Source: Rhynochetos jubatus
Taxonomy: Eukaryota; Chordata; Aves; Eurypygiformes; Rhynochetidae
Reading direction: 5' to 3'
Length of the DNA stretch: 64,000 bases
Assembly: GCA_027574665.1 (NCBI GenBank)
Contig: CM050648.1
Coordinates: 39,712,700-39,776,699 of the forward strand
Both the position numbers and the translations under genes were made by a program. The notes below the pieces were generated by a model. The model saw only the letters and a program-made list of their open reading frames with translations, did no database searches and was not told where the DNA came from. How positions within the stretch are numbered: the stretch's first letter is position 1; the number at the start of each line of letters is the position of its first letter. This document shows, one piece after another, positions 35,001 to 48,800 of the stretch.

Positions 35001-38000
35001 CATCGGGCAACTACAGCTCATCTTCCTGAGCCTGACAATCAAAGTCCCTTTTGTTCTGCAAAAATTGCCACTAGTTCACCCTGGCCCCACGTCAGTCCAA
35101 GCCTGTAGGATCCCAAGGACCAAAACAGATCCTCCAGACCCAAGGACCACAACTTCTGTCATCCAGGTGAAGGGTTCGGAACAAGAACGCTAGACTAGAC
35201 TGCTACCATTGGGTTGCTTTTGTTTATTAAGAGAGGCTTTTGTGGTTTCTTGGACAGAACTCCATACCCTTCCCTCAAAATGATAGAAAAAATATGGCTG
35301 GAAAGGAACTTTGGAGGACATCCCGCCAAACTTAAATCCCATTCTCAATTCACAATCACAATCCCCTGCCTGTTAAGTCAGGATGATTCCCTAACCCTGA
35401 AACAAAGCACAACATTTGTCCTGTCATTAGAACAAAATATTAACCTAGCCAGAACATCTAAAGCAGCAAGAAAACAGTACGGTGTGGAACTAGGAATAAA
35501 TAACACAGTGATTTATGTAAATTAGAGACAGTAGGTTGTTCCCCTTTGCCTTTGGTGACAAACAGCTAATCTTCGCACCCCTCCATCCCCCCAGCTCTGA
35601 TGTTTCTGTCCAGAAGGATTAAACATATTAATACTGAAGTCTATTGAAAACACTTAGGGTCCTTTTGGTTATTACAGTTTAAAATAAGTAAATGCTCAAC
35701 AGGAGCAAAGACCAAAAAATAAAGCCAGTGGAAAACCCAGATGATCCTACAGTAAAAAATAATTAACTATAGAATCACTCTGTCTGGGGAACAAAAGTTA
35801 TATCTCCAGAAAAGTATGAAGTTCCTAATGAAAAGAGACTTCTGTTTTGTGGAATTAGAACTAACGAATCACCTTTCAAACTAAAGGACATCCAATTTAA
35901 CTTAAGAGAGATTTATACTGCTAACATTACATTCCCTACAACATGAATATACCACATATGGGTCACAAGGGTTTTTTACGGGGCTGGAGTTGGCAACTCA
36001 ACAACAGTCACTTGCTGAGCCAGCTTAAGGTAATATAAGCCCTCCAGAGTGCCATGTCAGGGCACAATCTGATCACCTACAAAGATTAGAAAGGAATGTT
36101 CCTCACGTGTAGTCCTGAGCAGCTGGCTCTGTGTATCACTGATCTTGATGCTTGGTTTTTAACCTTTTCTTTGAGCAGAAGTTTATCAGCATTTCTAGAT
36201 TAGGTACACAACAGAACTGTGTATACCAAATCCTATTCTCTTGTCTTTTAACCATTATATGTTTCTTTAGAGAAAAAGAAAACAGTCCTATTATATACCT
36301 CAATACATAGATGTCTTCCAAGGTCATTTCATTTACATTAAATGTTTTGCTTCCAATTTATTTTCATGGTCCACCAGACACTGTAAATGAGCACATCACA
36401 CAAAATGAAAATGCATAGCTTTACACTCAGGCAAATAAGCTCAGCATCATAAAGTTGTTCAAATATATTAAAAATATGAAATACTTTCTGGATTATAACT
36501 TGTGTGTATATATTTCTTACATAACTGGATTTTACTTACTACATAACATGACTTAAAAGTCACCCTTCAATGCTGTAGGCATCATTGATACTCTTTTAAA
36601 AGCTACCCAGAATACATAAACAAGTTAACAAATATTTCTCAGACCAAATCAGATAATTCAGAAACAACATAAAATAAACAGACACTTCTACTCCCAGTAG
36701 CTTCCATATTGCCACTGGCACCCCCGCTAAAAAACAGCTACTCACTGTCACAGGGGTGAGCACGAGAGATGGCTTTGCAATCAGTCCAGGATGCTCAGAT
36801 GTTTTACAGACCTTGGTAGGGAAAAAAACCCCAATTACTTCACCTGCCACTTTCCTTTCTTATCCCAATAATACCTTAAGTCAAGTTCATTCTCTGGCAG
36901 TATATCCTAGCATAGGATGGGAAACATTCCCAGGCACACCCTGGGATATGTATTTAATCTGTAGGTCAACATTAATACCATCAGTTCAAAAACTTGTGGA
37001 CATCCACGAGAAAATGTTTCAAGTGTATCAGGTTTTTTGACAATTAATCTGTGTCAGCCCAGTGTCAGCCAGGCAGGTTAGCTGTCAGATAGGCTGATTC
37101 ATTTACACTGTATCGGCCAGCTTTTGTCTGCTTATTGAGCAGAACAGTAACTGCGTTCTGTAATAACAGAAAATATTGATAAAACTCAGGCAAGACTGCA
37201 GGGGTAAAGTGAGAGCCTGGAGCGGGCTGCCTTGAAAAATGTGAAGGGGGCAGCAGAGAGACTCGCTTTCCAATTGCTGGGAATCATTAAGCAATTGATC
37301 ACTGATGGCAAAGTTTGCTATGTCTTAAGATACCCCTCCTTCACCACAGGATCCTGGGATGAAGGAAAGCTAAAAGTGGGTAGACCCATCTGAAGAAAGA
37401 CACTCCAAGCATGCAAAGGAGATTCTTGGTTCGACTTGACCAGTGCAGTTTTTCCTCATGTGGCAAGAATGCAATGGTCTTCCAGGTGGAGACGCAAACA
37501 TCATTTCCCCTCTCGCAGAAAGAAAACTTCAGAGCTTTACTTACTTTCACAGAGACCAACATCCTACACCTTCCCTGACAGGATCCCTCAGCCCATTTCT
37601 GTCACTGTGTTACAGGCATGCTGCACTATCCTCTTTCACTGTTCTTCATTAATCCAAGTGGAAATGGCAGCCTACTACAAAAAAGGGAAACAGCCTTAGC
37701 TGGTCTATACTTGGATATTACAAGTGAAGAACTTACACAACTAGGGATTCAAAACATGGACTCATCCCTGCTTGTGGGGCGAACACACCACCTCCAGGCT
37801 GCTATAATTTGTGACGTGAAACTGTGATAAGAAACACCACGGACTTCTGTAGGCAGACAAATACCCGTCTCACCTTTTTGCCACAGCAATACCCTCCAGA
37901 CAGGACACTGATGGACCTATTTGTCTAATGGAATATTAAATGCTCATTAATACTTTTGTTTGGATTAACTAAGCACATTGACATCAATTGCTCCTGAGCT

Positions 38001-40747
38001 TGGAGGAGAAGGTCCTTGAATATTTGCCAGCTTTCTTGGGCCCCTCTCCCCTGGGAACTCTGACAATCAGTTCCCTGAAGAGGCCAAAGTCTGCTCTCCT
38101 GAGCAGACTTACCCTTAGATTTTGTAAAAGAGTAATTAAGAACAATTCAATCCATTTAGTAATGTGTATTTGGGTTTGATATTGATTTGAGGAAATAAAA
38201 TTTTGTTTGGATGGTGTTCACTTGTCTAAGCACATAAAATTCCCTAACTCTGTTCTTACCACCTTTCCTTGCCTATTTGTTCCCTGCATCCCCACCCATC
38301 TCCGCTCCATCCCAAATCTCAAATACGCTTCCGTTAATAAAATATTTTATTCCAAGTGTACCAGCATGCAAAAGGTTCACAGGCTGTTTTTCCAAATTAA
38401 CATTCATGCCATTTTAGTCCCCAGTCATGAGTAAAGCAAACAGGTTCCTGAAATAAGATACCTTCTTTTCAACATTAGGCTTAACACTTGACTGGTTCAG
38501 TTAATGTGTTGTGATAGGTGTTGTAGGTTCATATTACCATCTTCCTGTACGTCTGCATTTAAGTCTCACAGTGCAGCATAATTGGACCTTCACAACTTCA
38601 CCTCCACCTACTGGCAACAGATAATGGCAGGATTTGTAACCCAGCTTATTACAAAGCAAGTAATGGCCTGATAAAATCAGAAATAAAAAGAATGACTTTG
38701 CAAATGCAAGTTGGTGTAAAATTTTACCACTAACCAATGAGTTTGAGTTTGCTTTAGGGAAACACAGAGCAAGAACTCTGAGGGAGAAGCGTAAGAATTG
38801 TATGTCTTTACCCTCAAGGAAGATTTAATGGTGGTTTTCTCTTAGAATCCACAGGAGAGTACATTCCAAAACAGCTAACGTAATTTGAAGGCCACAAACC
38901 TATGGCCAGAGACTTCACAGAGTTAAATCAGTAAAACCCAACAGAAGCTAAGAAAGCTACTGTTGGTATGATCCAGCTCTACGTGCCACTCGATACTATC
39001 CTGGAGCCATTACGGGAACTGTGCTTATGGATTTTGTGTAGGAAACAGGCCAGAGTCTGTCACTGGCATTACTCCATTCAGTGAATTCTCACTCATATTG
39101 CCGTAGCAGCCAAGAACAACAGGAACTATACAATCACAAGAAGAGATGGGCTCCCTCTGAAAGGAACTCGTACCACAAGGTAGCATAGAGGACCACATAC
39201 AGGTGGTCAAGGGGTACTAGAAAACAGTACCATCCTATTCGTTACACTGCACCAGGCCTCACCATGGGCTGATTTTTTTTTTTTAGGGGCAAAAGAGTTT
39301 TATGGTGGAATGTGAAAAAGAAAGGAGAGCATGGAAGAAAGTACACCAGTGCTTATTATAAAATTTAACATATGGGCAAACCAAGTCAGCATCTTAACTG
39401 ATGAGAAACAGTAACTTTAATCCTTGTACGGAAAGTCAGATGTCAGACAAATGACAGGCATCCATCAGCTTGTGGAGCTGGGACCCGCTCACGCTCTGAA
39501 TGCCAGTCTTCTATTCTTGACTGTATAATATACAGAACTTGGCACCCTACCCCCATTCCGCATAAAGCGAGAGAAGGGAAGCTGAAGGGCCTCGAAAATT
39601 AAGTAACTTCAGCATGAGTCATGTTGGTAGATTCTGCTTGAGGTCCTTTTCAATTTTTTTTAAACTTGCTATTTTAAACGTCAGTCTTCCCAGATTTAAT
39701 CTCAAACTTGACCAGCTTGACTAGTTGGATGAAAAAAGGATCAGTCTTGAAGTTCACAGTCATATGAATTAAGAGTGAATGACAGCCCTTCGATGCAACT
39801 GATTTTCTATATCCACAAACCAGAGAACTTTTCATCAGGACGATGGTGCACTTCCACTGCAAAGCAAAGTCTCTCCTCATAATCCACAGGATACACTATA
39901 ATGACCACCATGCCTCCCAGGATACTCAAATTGTAAGGCGAATTATTATTACCTGCTCCCCAGAGGAAGGCACTGCCTTATAGCTGCCAGATGGAACTGA
40001 CAGCTGGCAACTCAATGCCCCACAAAGACCTTCTGCGGATTGGCTCTTAAGAAACACGCCTATTCTGGCTACCAGTTCCCATTCCATTCAGACCAAACAC
40101 CTCTGACTCCAACTCCCCACCTCTGTTGGCTTTTGGAATTAGCCTTTGTTCCTGCCCAGTTCAGACTGCTTAATACACACACCCATAATATTGTTAACAT
40201 TTACATATTCCATCACAGCAAATATTAACTGCACGCATTTAGTCAAAGACGTTGCTTCCAGTTTGTTTGCAATTTTCAACAGGGGTGATAAAAGCCCTCT
40301 CTGGGAATATTAGTACAGAGTAACAGATAAATAAAGCACCTTTTTTTCTGGGGAAAAAAAGGTGCCTGCTCCACTTGTTTTGGCTCTGTCACATCAAGTA
40401 AAAGAAATACATTTCTATGTCACAGACTTATTCCTGTGAATAAATACGTATCCCCATCCACTCACTGAGGGGAGACAAGAATAATAATAATACAGTAAGT
40501 GTGAATATTGCTACACCGAATGTTCAGTACAGCCAAGCGTCTTCTTAAGTCAGGCTGCACCGAAGCAAGAGTTAGCATGCCTAGCTACTTCAAATAAGTG
40601 AAACAATTGTTCTTTCAATTTGAGAAGTTTGGCAAGAAATTGGGTTTTACTTGTCAGTAAGTGCAACCAGGTATGAATCTTATCAGTCCAGTATAATTTT
40701 CTTTAACAGAAAATTCTGAAACTATTACAGTGAAATACCCAGAAGAA
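32059..40747. other. Single-copy intergenic sequence, no supported gene
   Basis: Normal mixed-composition sequence with only short open frames (the longest that matter are 32,521-32,796 and 35,214-35,525 on the plus strand), none with a recognisable domain, convincing splice sites or start context. The segment 32,340-32,560 is AT-rich with several TAAT-type homeodomain-like sites and could be a conserved non-coding element. I see no tRNA or other RNA gene. Confidence 0.5.
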
Positions 40748-40836
40748 TTGAAAAAAAAAAAAAAACCAAAACCCAAAACCAAAACAACAACAAAAAAAAC
40801 CCAACCCCCAAACCCAACCCAAACCAAAAACCCACT
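40748..40836 (+). repeat. A- and CA-rich low-complexity tract
   Basis: A run of As is followed by irregular aaaaccc / aacccaaa repeats. It resembles a decayed poly(A) tail or simple repeat and carries no coding signal. Confidence 0.8.
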
Positions 40837-41057
40837 ACGGGTTATTTAAAGAAATGGTAAAATGAACCGCTCTTGAAACTCTTCTGCTCCAATAGGAGGG
40901 AAAGACATACCTGTGGGAAACTGAAGCAGAGCTAATGGAAGCATACAGTTGGCAGAAAATGTTTACTGAAGAACACTAAAAATCTACAACCCAAAACAGG
41001 TGTATTCAAATACGCTACTTACAGTCATACACAAAAATCTAACCAGGCAGAAAACAC

Positions 41058-41230
41058 AGAATCATAGAATCACAGAATGGTTTGGGTTGGAAGGGACATT
41101 AAAGACCATCCAGTTCCAACCCCCCTGCCATGGGCAGGGACACCCTCCACTAGACCAGGTGGCTCCAAGCCTCATCCAGCCTGGCCTTGAACACTTCCAG
41201 GGATGGGGCACCCACAGCTTCTCTGGGGTG
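41058..41230 (-). mobile_element. CR1 retroposon, 5'-truncated 3' end
   Basis: On the minus strand this ends with the CR1 3' tail: ccattctgtgattctatgattct, read here as agaatcatagaatcacagaatgg on the plus strand. Upstream of it lie the well-known 'ggttggaagggaca', 'ccaacccccctgccatgggca' and 'cctggccttgaacacttcca' segments. Only about 170 bp of the element is present, the usual 5' truncation. CR1 is the dominant LINE of birds and helps to place the organism. The copy is only lightly diverged. Confidence 0.95.
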
Positions 41231-44200
41231 AATGTTCATTATCTGTCTTACAGGAGTGATGAATTTACAGTGAGTTTTAGGCCAATGCCACGCAGACCTA
41301 TCCATGTCCTACTCATATCATCCAGCTCCAAAGATTAATGAATGAAAGACAGAAGGTTTTAACCCTGAAATTCATTTCCCTAATGAATACAGGGTAGAGA
41401 GTGTCCCAAGATCCTATAATTAAGTTATATTTCTTCAACTGCTACATGTATCACTGAAAAGGGAAATAGGCCTAGAGAGAAACAGAAATAAAGTTCACTT
41501 CATGAAAATAGCAACCTGAAGTTATAGTCCTTCACCTTGAAAAAAGAGGGAGCGTGTGACGTTCCTGGAAATACTAACACTAGCTGATATATCTAAGAAT
41601 TTGTACTAAGAAGTCACATCTCTGTGTGTGTGCGTTTACTGAAATCTGTAATTTTGAGGAGAATACTACTCATCTCGTTTGCTGCCTTGCCCCTATACTA
41701 CAGCCAGACTGAAACTAGCTGCAAGGGATCCCCAAGCAACTGCTTGGTACTGAAAAGGCCTCACACAGGGAAAGCTCTAGCACTTACAGTTTTGATTTTT
41801 TGGTTGTTTCTTTTCGGTTTTGTTTGTTTGTTTGTTTTAACAATACTAGCTATTGTTTACCTGTTTCCTGCAGGTGCTTTCAGTTTTTATATGATTTTAA
41901 ATACAGCTAAGTGAAGCATCTCCACTTTCCTTCTGGAATGACTGAGTACGTAAATGCCTCTGAAGGCTGCAGTACATTTCAGATGTTAAATAAGCTCGAG
42001 CAATATTTATTTACAACTAAAGATACAAAGTTCATTAGAGAGGACTCGGTTCTTTAATTTGCCAACAGGATGACTAATCAGCAAGTATGTGCTGGCCAGC
42101 CACACCAGGACACACCAGCCTTACGGCTCTGCACTACCCAGACAGCACACGTTATCTGAACATCCCATGGGGGTGCTACCCCGGTACTCAGCGGGAGGCA
42201 GAGGGCTACTGAAGCAGAGGTGGGAAAGAGTTTTGGGAGACAAAGGAAACAAATGTCCAGGAATTTAGGCAATGTGTATTCTGCTGCTCTTTGGACAAAC
42301 TGTTTTCTAATGTGGAGAAATTCCCAAAATGATTATATTAGAAAGTGTGAAGCTGAAGCAACTACAGTTCAGACACGGCATCTGGGGTAAGCAGCTATGG
42401 GTGGTGGCTGATTTGATGAGAACATTCCAGGGTGATTCTGGAAAGCTGCTAAGCCACTCACAGTAAAGCACGACCCATCAGGACAACCTATTAAGTGCAT
42501 TGCTATTTCTGTTCACCCTCTCTTCCACACATTCTCCAAGCTTAAGAACATCCTAATTTATGACCAATGCAGGTTTTTCTTCTTTAAACAAACAAAACTC
42601 CAGAACTTTGGATCAGCGATTCTTGCAATTCAGGTAGCTCATTTAGTATCATGCAGCCTGTACAGCAGTTTTATCAAATGCAATTGTAGGCTAGAGACCA
42701 TTTTCATGCTTCCCCCCTTTAGCTAAAAAAATTAAGTCTCTGGAAAAGAGAAGGAAGTGCGCTGGCAGCAAAGTACCTTCTCCTTATTTTTCCTGCTCAT
42801 TTCAGTAGCAGGTATGATGGGAAGCATTGGGAATGGCTGACTGAGACTGATCCTCTTGCTGCCACTCTAATGAGGATTTTATTTGTATCCAAGACAATTG
42901 AAATAATACTGATCCTGGTTTGTTGTAGTCTTTATCTGTAGCCAACCTGTGTTTTGCATTATTTGAGCACCATCAGTTGCTCTCAATCCATCTGGAAGGT
43001 ATGACTTCCTGTTCAAAGACCTTTCAAAGCTAGTTTCTGATTGTCCTTCCAAGAATACACATTACAAGTAACAGTCACAGGTGCAAAAGAAATGTTTGCT
43101 CTTTTCTCCTGAGCCTGTCATGCTGGAGGAGACAAATCCACACATTCCTGTGCTGGTGCATAGTGACAGGATGAAAGGCTTCACTGAAATTCCAGATAAT
43201 CTTCACAGTTTATGCAAAATCTAATCACCAGATCAAAATCTTGCTCTGAGAAGCTTGGTTCATGCTCAGCTGTAATTACAGGGATGAATTTAGCCGAATC
43301 AGACCTGGCAAAATCTGCAGTAAGACCCGCAGAATCCCAGCAATGCTGTAACAAATCCCAGACTACCAATGCCATACTCTGGATCCAAAGGCCAAAATGC
43401 TATTTGAGTTACTCACTGGGGAGGTAGACACAAACCCAGCTGAGAGAAAGAAGAACAAGCTTTTGACCTAGACTTTATAATAGATAGCCTACATTTTACC
43501 TTAGCAATTTTAAACTAAACTTCACTTCAACTTTCGCTTTTCCAGAACCAGACACACTTCACCTGGCTCAAGTTCTTTGTGTCCCTTATATTCTGGATAA
43601 TTACATCCTTCTGAATTCGTCTCCAAACAATGGCTGCTTTCCATTTGTCACTATCACCAACTATTTCGAAAACATTCTAAGTTGACAGAAGAATGTAGAA
43701 ACCCAATAGGTGTCTACTGCCATAAAAGTATTGTAAAAATAAGGAGAGAGAATTCCCCCTTAAGAATAACCAGCTCAAATACATCTTTCCTTGCCACAGA
43801 TTCAACTAGCTGTAAGTGGAACACCACCATAAAGGACTCAGTTGTTCAGGTTTGGATAACTGAGACACTCTTTAGCTTCTCTTTTCTTCCCCTCTTCCCA
43901 AAACATCTGATCTGGGTTTCAGTAAGTGGTTGGTGAAATCTGGCTGACAAATGCAAATGGCTGGATGTTGGTTCTCTGTACTGCCTGCAACCTCATTAGA
44001 AACCAGAATGCTGATGAGCAGTTCAAGTGTCAACTTGATAGCCCAGAAAACAAACAGCAAAACCTGTTCCTCGCCCTCTTTGCCCTAAGCTCACCCAAGG
44101 CACATTTTTAAACACCAAGCCTGCTGGTGAACACATCTTTTCCAAATGGCTAGAAAGGTGCTTAGTTCACTCACCATGCATTACAAAAGTATCATCTGGA

Positions 44201-47200
44201 CGATGAAAAACCTTGACATTTTAAATGCCAAAGTTTTCTATTGAAAATCTTAGGGTTTTTCACATATTTTTAGCATATCCTGAGAATCCTCTACCTCTTT
44301 TCATTCTAGTAAGTCATAACAATACTTTTCTCCTCTAGTTGGAGAACGGGCTTTCCCTTAACGATCAATTGAAACTCACTTATTTATGAGAAATCCACAT
44401 CATCTAACGGACAGCTGTAATTCAGTTAGAATGATAAACACATGAATAACAGCTCAGGAACACCAAGAGAAGAAGGCTGAGCCCTCTAAGCCCTCAATTA
44501 CCCTTTATACCTTTTTGATACAATAAATGCTATGGCCTATCAGCAGTGTAACAGATGACTTTATGACAAATTCAGATAAAAAGTGTGAATGGAATTAGAT
44601 TTGTCAATAGAACACGCAGCTTAAACTCAGGAAACCATAGCACTGAATTTGGCCCAGGTGAAAGGAGATTCAAAATGGCTTATTCAGCTATCATATAGGA
44701 ATTTAAAAATATATAGGGCTAAAGTAATAGTTTCTTTAGCGGATGTCACTGGTTCTTTCATATTAATAATGCCTCTTTTACTCAGCATCTCTTCTCCCTG
44801 CTACAGACAGGTCATATATTTGCAGTTCTTTTAGACATTAAGAGACTAGAGAATGAATACTTTTCTGGTGTAATCATTTCATTGCTGCTTCTGCTTATCA
44901 CCTTGGACAGGTTTCTTTCTGTCAAAATGCAGAGTGACTGTGCTACTGAATGAATCATGCCAGGAAAACAGCTGTGACTGCATTAATGCAAAGGTATTTA
45001 TGGAAACAAAATGCACAGTAAAACCATGTGTTTATTTTCCAAGCAGGGCTCATTAATCAGTGGCATTCTTTTAATATAATGATTTATGACACGCAGTATA
45101 ATATAAATTTAGTTTAGCTGTAGTCTCAACAAGCCATCAATTAGGACAGTTTGGAGTGGGGTAAATGTGATTCTTGTCGAGAGGGAGGGGTTTTTATTTC
45201 TGATTCAAATGGAAAGGCCCCAACTGACTGCTGTGGGCTCTGTCTCATACCTCTGGCCTTTATTATGCAACTCTTGGTTTTATTCCTCCTGCTTTTTTCT
45301 GGCTTTTCTTCTTTGCCTTTGCCTTACAGCCTTGCTCTTTCCTTATTGTTACATTCTTTTCTGCCCTGTTTCTTTTCCCCTGGGAACACAATGATTTTTA
45401 TCTTCTTGTGGGTTACTGCATACCCTTACAATGTACCAAACATATAGTTCTAAAACAATTGAGCAGATTTAAAAAATGACAAGCCATTCCCATGCACATT
45501 CACCTATCCACATTGTCTGCTTTCCTCTCCATCCTTTCCCAAAATGTCATTTAAAAATCTCCTTCATTTTTCATCACATTTAACATCAGAAGGGATCATC
45601 CTATCATTTGCTGCAAGTCACCCTGGCAAATTTGAATCAAATTAATTACTGTCTCTAGAATAAGTCACACCAACATGTCCCAAGCTTCTTCAATGGCACA
45701 TCATGGATCACATAGCCTGTATCTGAATTGCCTTCAGGTGATCCCAGCAGGAAAACTAGGCCTGCTGCTTTCTGCTAAGTTTACCTGAAAGGCTGCTGAA
45801 TCCAAAAACACACATTATGATTGGGTTTTAAGTACGTGACCAGAGATACAAGGCAGGAATATATGAAAATGATTCTCTGATCACTAGAAGATCCTCTTAT
45901 CTAACATTCTTCTCCAGTTTAGAGTTATCTGTGGACCAGGAAGATAAAAATCTTCCTAGGAGACCAACAGAAACCTCAGAATAACAAGATCATGCAGGCG
46001 GCTGGTGATCAGCATAAAGATACAATACTGCTATGAGCACTTGCACCTCTGTGTTTTATATTTTAATCTTGCAAGAGAGTCTTCTTGGACAGAAGGGTGT
46101 ACAAGCAGTCACTGAATACACCAACTAGGAAATGCTGGCAGCTGTGTGCCAATGAAAACATAAGTAAGGAATTTTACAGCCCATTTACAGTATAAAATTT
46201 TGTTTGCAGTAAAACATTAGCAATATCCTTCTGCGTGTCAGTGCTCATGCAGTTGCTGCAATGGTCTTAATATCTCTTATCAAACTGCCACTTCCCATAG
46301 TATAGCTTCAGGAAACTATCCCACATTAACCACAGAGAGCTGTTGTCTTGACGGTAATTACTGCTCACAAGAAAACAGTCACACAGGCAATTCTCTAACT
46401 ATTATATTTTCAGTAATCCCAGTTACAGATTATATCAATTTTTTCTTGCTTTCCTTAGGATGAGTTGTTCCTTACATTGTCCTTTCCGATTTGCTGAAAT
46501 GTTAGTAATTCATCCTGTTCCCTCTTCTGCGATGAGATGTACATGGTTATGAGTACGTCTGCTCCTCCCTAGAAGCTTTTGAACTTGATGGGCAGTTTCA
46601 GCCTCACTCCACAGAAGGAGAGCATCTCAAAATTATTAAGTACTTCTGTGAAAATAAGACTTTGTTGGAGCGCTATAACCACGTGAAAAGTTTGGATACT
46701 CAACTGTACTAGATAGCAATGAATTCACATAGGCGATACCGAGAAGTAGGCTTCATTAGTTTTGATGCTCACAAAACTAGTTGCTTTAACTTCTACTGGC
46801 TAAAGTGCCCATACTGCCATCCTGCTTGACTAAGCACTTCAGTTCAAACCTCATTCAGAATTACAAACTAACGCTCTTCAGTAAATGATTATATCTGATT
46901 AGCTTCATTGCATTACTCGCTTCAAAACACAGCGCCAACCTTTGGTTTGGGAAAAGCCTTCTCTCTCCACACATCCGTTTGCCAAGGCTCCAATTTACAA
47001 AATGGTTTGCTTTGACCTGAAACACTGTATTTATGGTCAGGACTCAAAGGCGGGGCTTGCTGTTGAGTTTTACTGTTAGGCCAAACTGCTATTTAAGTGA
47101 AGTCTCAAGCCAAATCACTGAGTAACAAGAAGCATCCTGAACGCCTCTGAAAGAGAGGTTAATTTTCTCACAGGTTAAGTATTTTTAAAACCTCAAAAAG

Positions 47201-47369
47201 GTTGTTTGAGAATTCCTACGTTGATGTAGCGTACTTCAAACTCTTTCACTGTGTTGGTTGAAAAGGCGCCCTCTGAAAGGCTTAACCAGCGATCTCCCAT
47301 CACTTGCGGATTTAACTGGATGCGTAATCAGCACTTAAAACACAGCGGAGGAGGGTGTCAGGAACAGGG
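41231..47369. other. Single-copy intergenic sequence upstream of the CpG island
   Basis: No gene is supported. Short T/G-rich low complexity lies at 41,800-41,840. The stretch 44,980-45,130 is AT-rich with repeated attaat sites and may be conserved non-coding sequence. Open frames such as 45,151-45,447 and 43,682-43,936 are hydrophobic or mixed and lack motifs. GC content rises from about 47,250. Confidence 0.5.
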
Positions 47370-48800
47370 CAGGCTGCTTTGCGCAGGCTCCGCAGAGATA
47401 ACTAACCCCCGCTCAGCCACCTTTACTTTCCCGAGCTTTCCACCCCTGGCAGGCGGAGGGCGGCGGGGAGCCCCCTCACCCGCAGGGGGCCCTGAGGGCC
47501 CGGCCTCGCCCACCCGCACCGCCGCCGGCTCCTCCCCGGCCACCGGTTCGGGGGCTGCCGGGCACGGAGCCACGTCCGTCCGTCCGTCCAGCCTCCCGGG
47601 CCGGCACACGGACACCCTCCCAGCTCTCGTGCTCCTCACCGAGCTGGAAGACCCGGGGGCCGCACGATCCCCCGCGCCGCCCCGCCAGCCCGCGGGCACG
47701 CCCTCCCCGCTCCCCCCTCTGTCGCACTGAGGGCCTCAGCCCCTCTCCCCTCGAGCAGGGAGGGGAGCGGGGCAGGGGGGGGAGGCGGCGGCCGCTGACG
47801 AAGGGCCCTGACCGACCGCCACGACGCTGCCCCTCCCGGCGCGCGCCCGACCGCCCCGGCCCCGGCCCCGGCCCGTTCGCGCGGCCGAACCCTCGCGAGA
47901 AGCCGCCGCTCGCTCCCGCGTTGCCACGTTCAAAGGCACCGGCGGCGGGCAGCGCGTCGGACACGCGCGGGCTGACACACCGTTGCCCCGCCCCTCTGGC
48001 GCCGCCGCCAATCGGAGCCGAGAGTCGCCCCGTCTCGTGCCCATGGACGCTCCGCGATTGGCTGGCAGCGGGCGGGCGGGCCGGGCCGCGGGGCGCTCGG
48101 TGCTGCGCTGCTGTGGCCTCGGGGCGCTGCCGCACGCGGGGTTCAGGTGGCGGCGGCGGTTCCGGAGTTCTCGCTGCGGCTCTGCCGGCTCCGCCCCTGC
48201 TCCCGCCGCGCGCGCAGCCGCCACCCCCCCTTTCCATCCCCCTTCGCCGCCTGACAGGACGTGCCATGGCCTCACGCAAGAGCTCCCGAAGCACCGGTGG
48301 CAGCCCCAGCCCCGGCTCCAAGAGAGGTGAGTGACGGGGCTGCAGCTCTGGCGGCGGCTCCCGCGGCCCCGCCTGGGGTGTCCCGGCGGGACGGAGCCGG
48401 GCGTCATGCTGCGGGGTGGCGGCTGGAGCTGGGGGAGGGGCAGGGGCCGATGACGCCCCTCACCGCGGCTGGGGGGAACGGGGGAGCTGCGCCTTCTTCC
48501 CGGCGGGCTGAGGGGCAGTCTCCCCTTCCCCTGCTGCCGGCCCCGGGCGCCGCGGGAGCTTGGGGGAGGGGGGCAGGGACTGATGGCCGGGGTCTGTCCC
48601 TCGCATTCCCGTCCTTCCCGGGAGTTCACGGGGAGGAGAGGCTTGCGTGGCCGGGCCTAGGCGGTGGGGACGCTCCCCGAAAGCTCCCGAAAGGGGTGGG
48701 GTGAGCGGCGGGCAGGTCGCCCGCCCGGGGCGGCTCTCGGCATCCGCGGGTATCCCGGGAAAGCGCGCTCTGACCTTCTCCTGCAGCAGCCGGGGAGGGG
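47370..48800. promoter_or_regulatory. CpG island promoter
   Basis: About 1.4 kb of very GC- and CpG-rich sequence, in sharp contrast with both sides. It contains a CCAAT box (48,008-48,012), an inverted CCAAT box (ATTGG, 48,057-48,061) and a GC-box cluster (gggcgggcggg, about 48,070-48,080), upstream of the ATG at 48,266. No TATA box is evident, as is usual for housekeeping-type promoters. Long open frames on both strands here are products of GC richness. Paired CCAAT boxes in opposite orientation allow a bidirectional promoter, but I see no exon on the minus side. Confidence 0.85.
48266..48326 (+). CDS. First coding exon of an unidentified host gene
   Basis: ATG at 48,266 in a good initiation context (G at -3, G at +4) opens 20 complete codons plus one base and ends at the canonical donor AGAG|GTGAGT (48,327). 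The peptide is MASRKSSRSTGGSPSPGSKR: short, basic and Ser/Pro-rich, probably disordered and phosphorylatable. The position inside a CpG island, downstream of CCAAT and GC boxes, is typical of a housekeeping gene. The rest of the gene should lie downstream on the plus strand, with a phase-1 intron of more than 14 kb or unlabelled exons in between. I do not recognise the family from these residues and give no symbol. Confidence 0.7.

Noticed and set aside
34738..35193. A 151-codon plus-strand frame
   Set aside because: It begins at TTG and has no domain, start context or splice support. The minus strand is also partly open.
35281..35400. Possible second old CR1 fragment ('ggaaaggaactttggaggaca')
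   Set aside because: Only a short, diverged resemblance to CR1, without the tail octamer. Too weak to annotate.
47251..48704. Several 100-300 codon frames on both strands of the CpG island
   Set aside because: GC-rich DNA lacks stops by chance. Only the 48,266 frame has both a good start context and a canonical donor.
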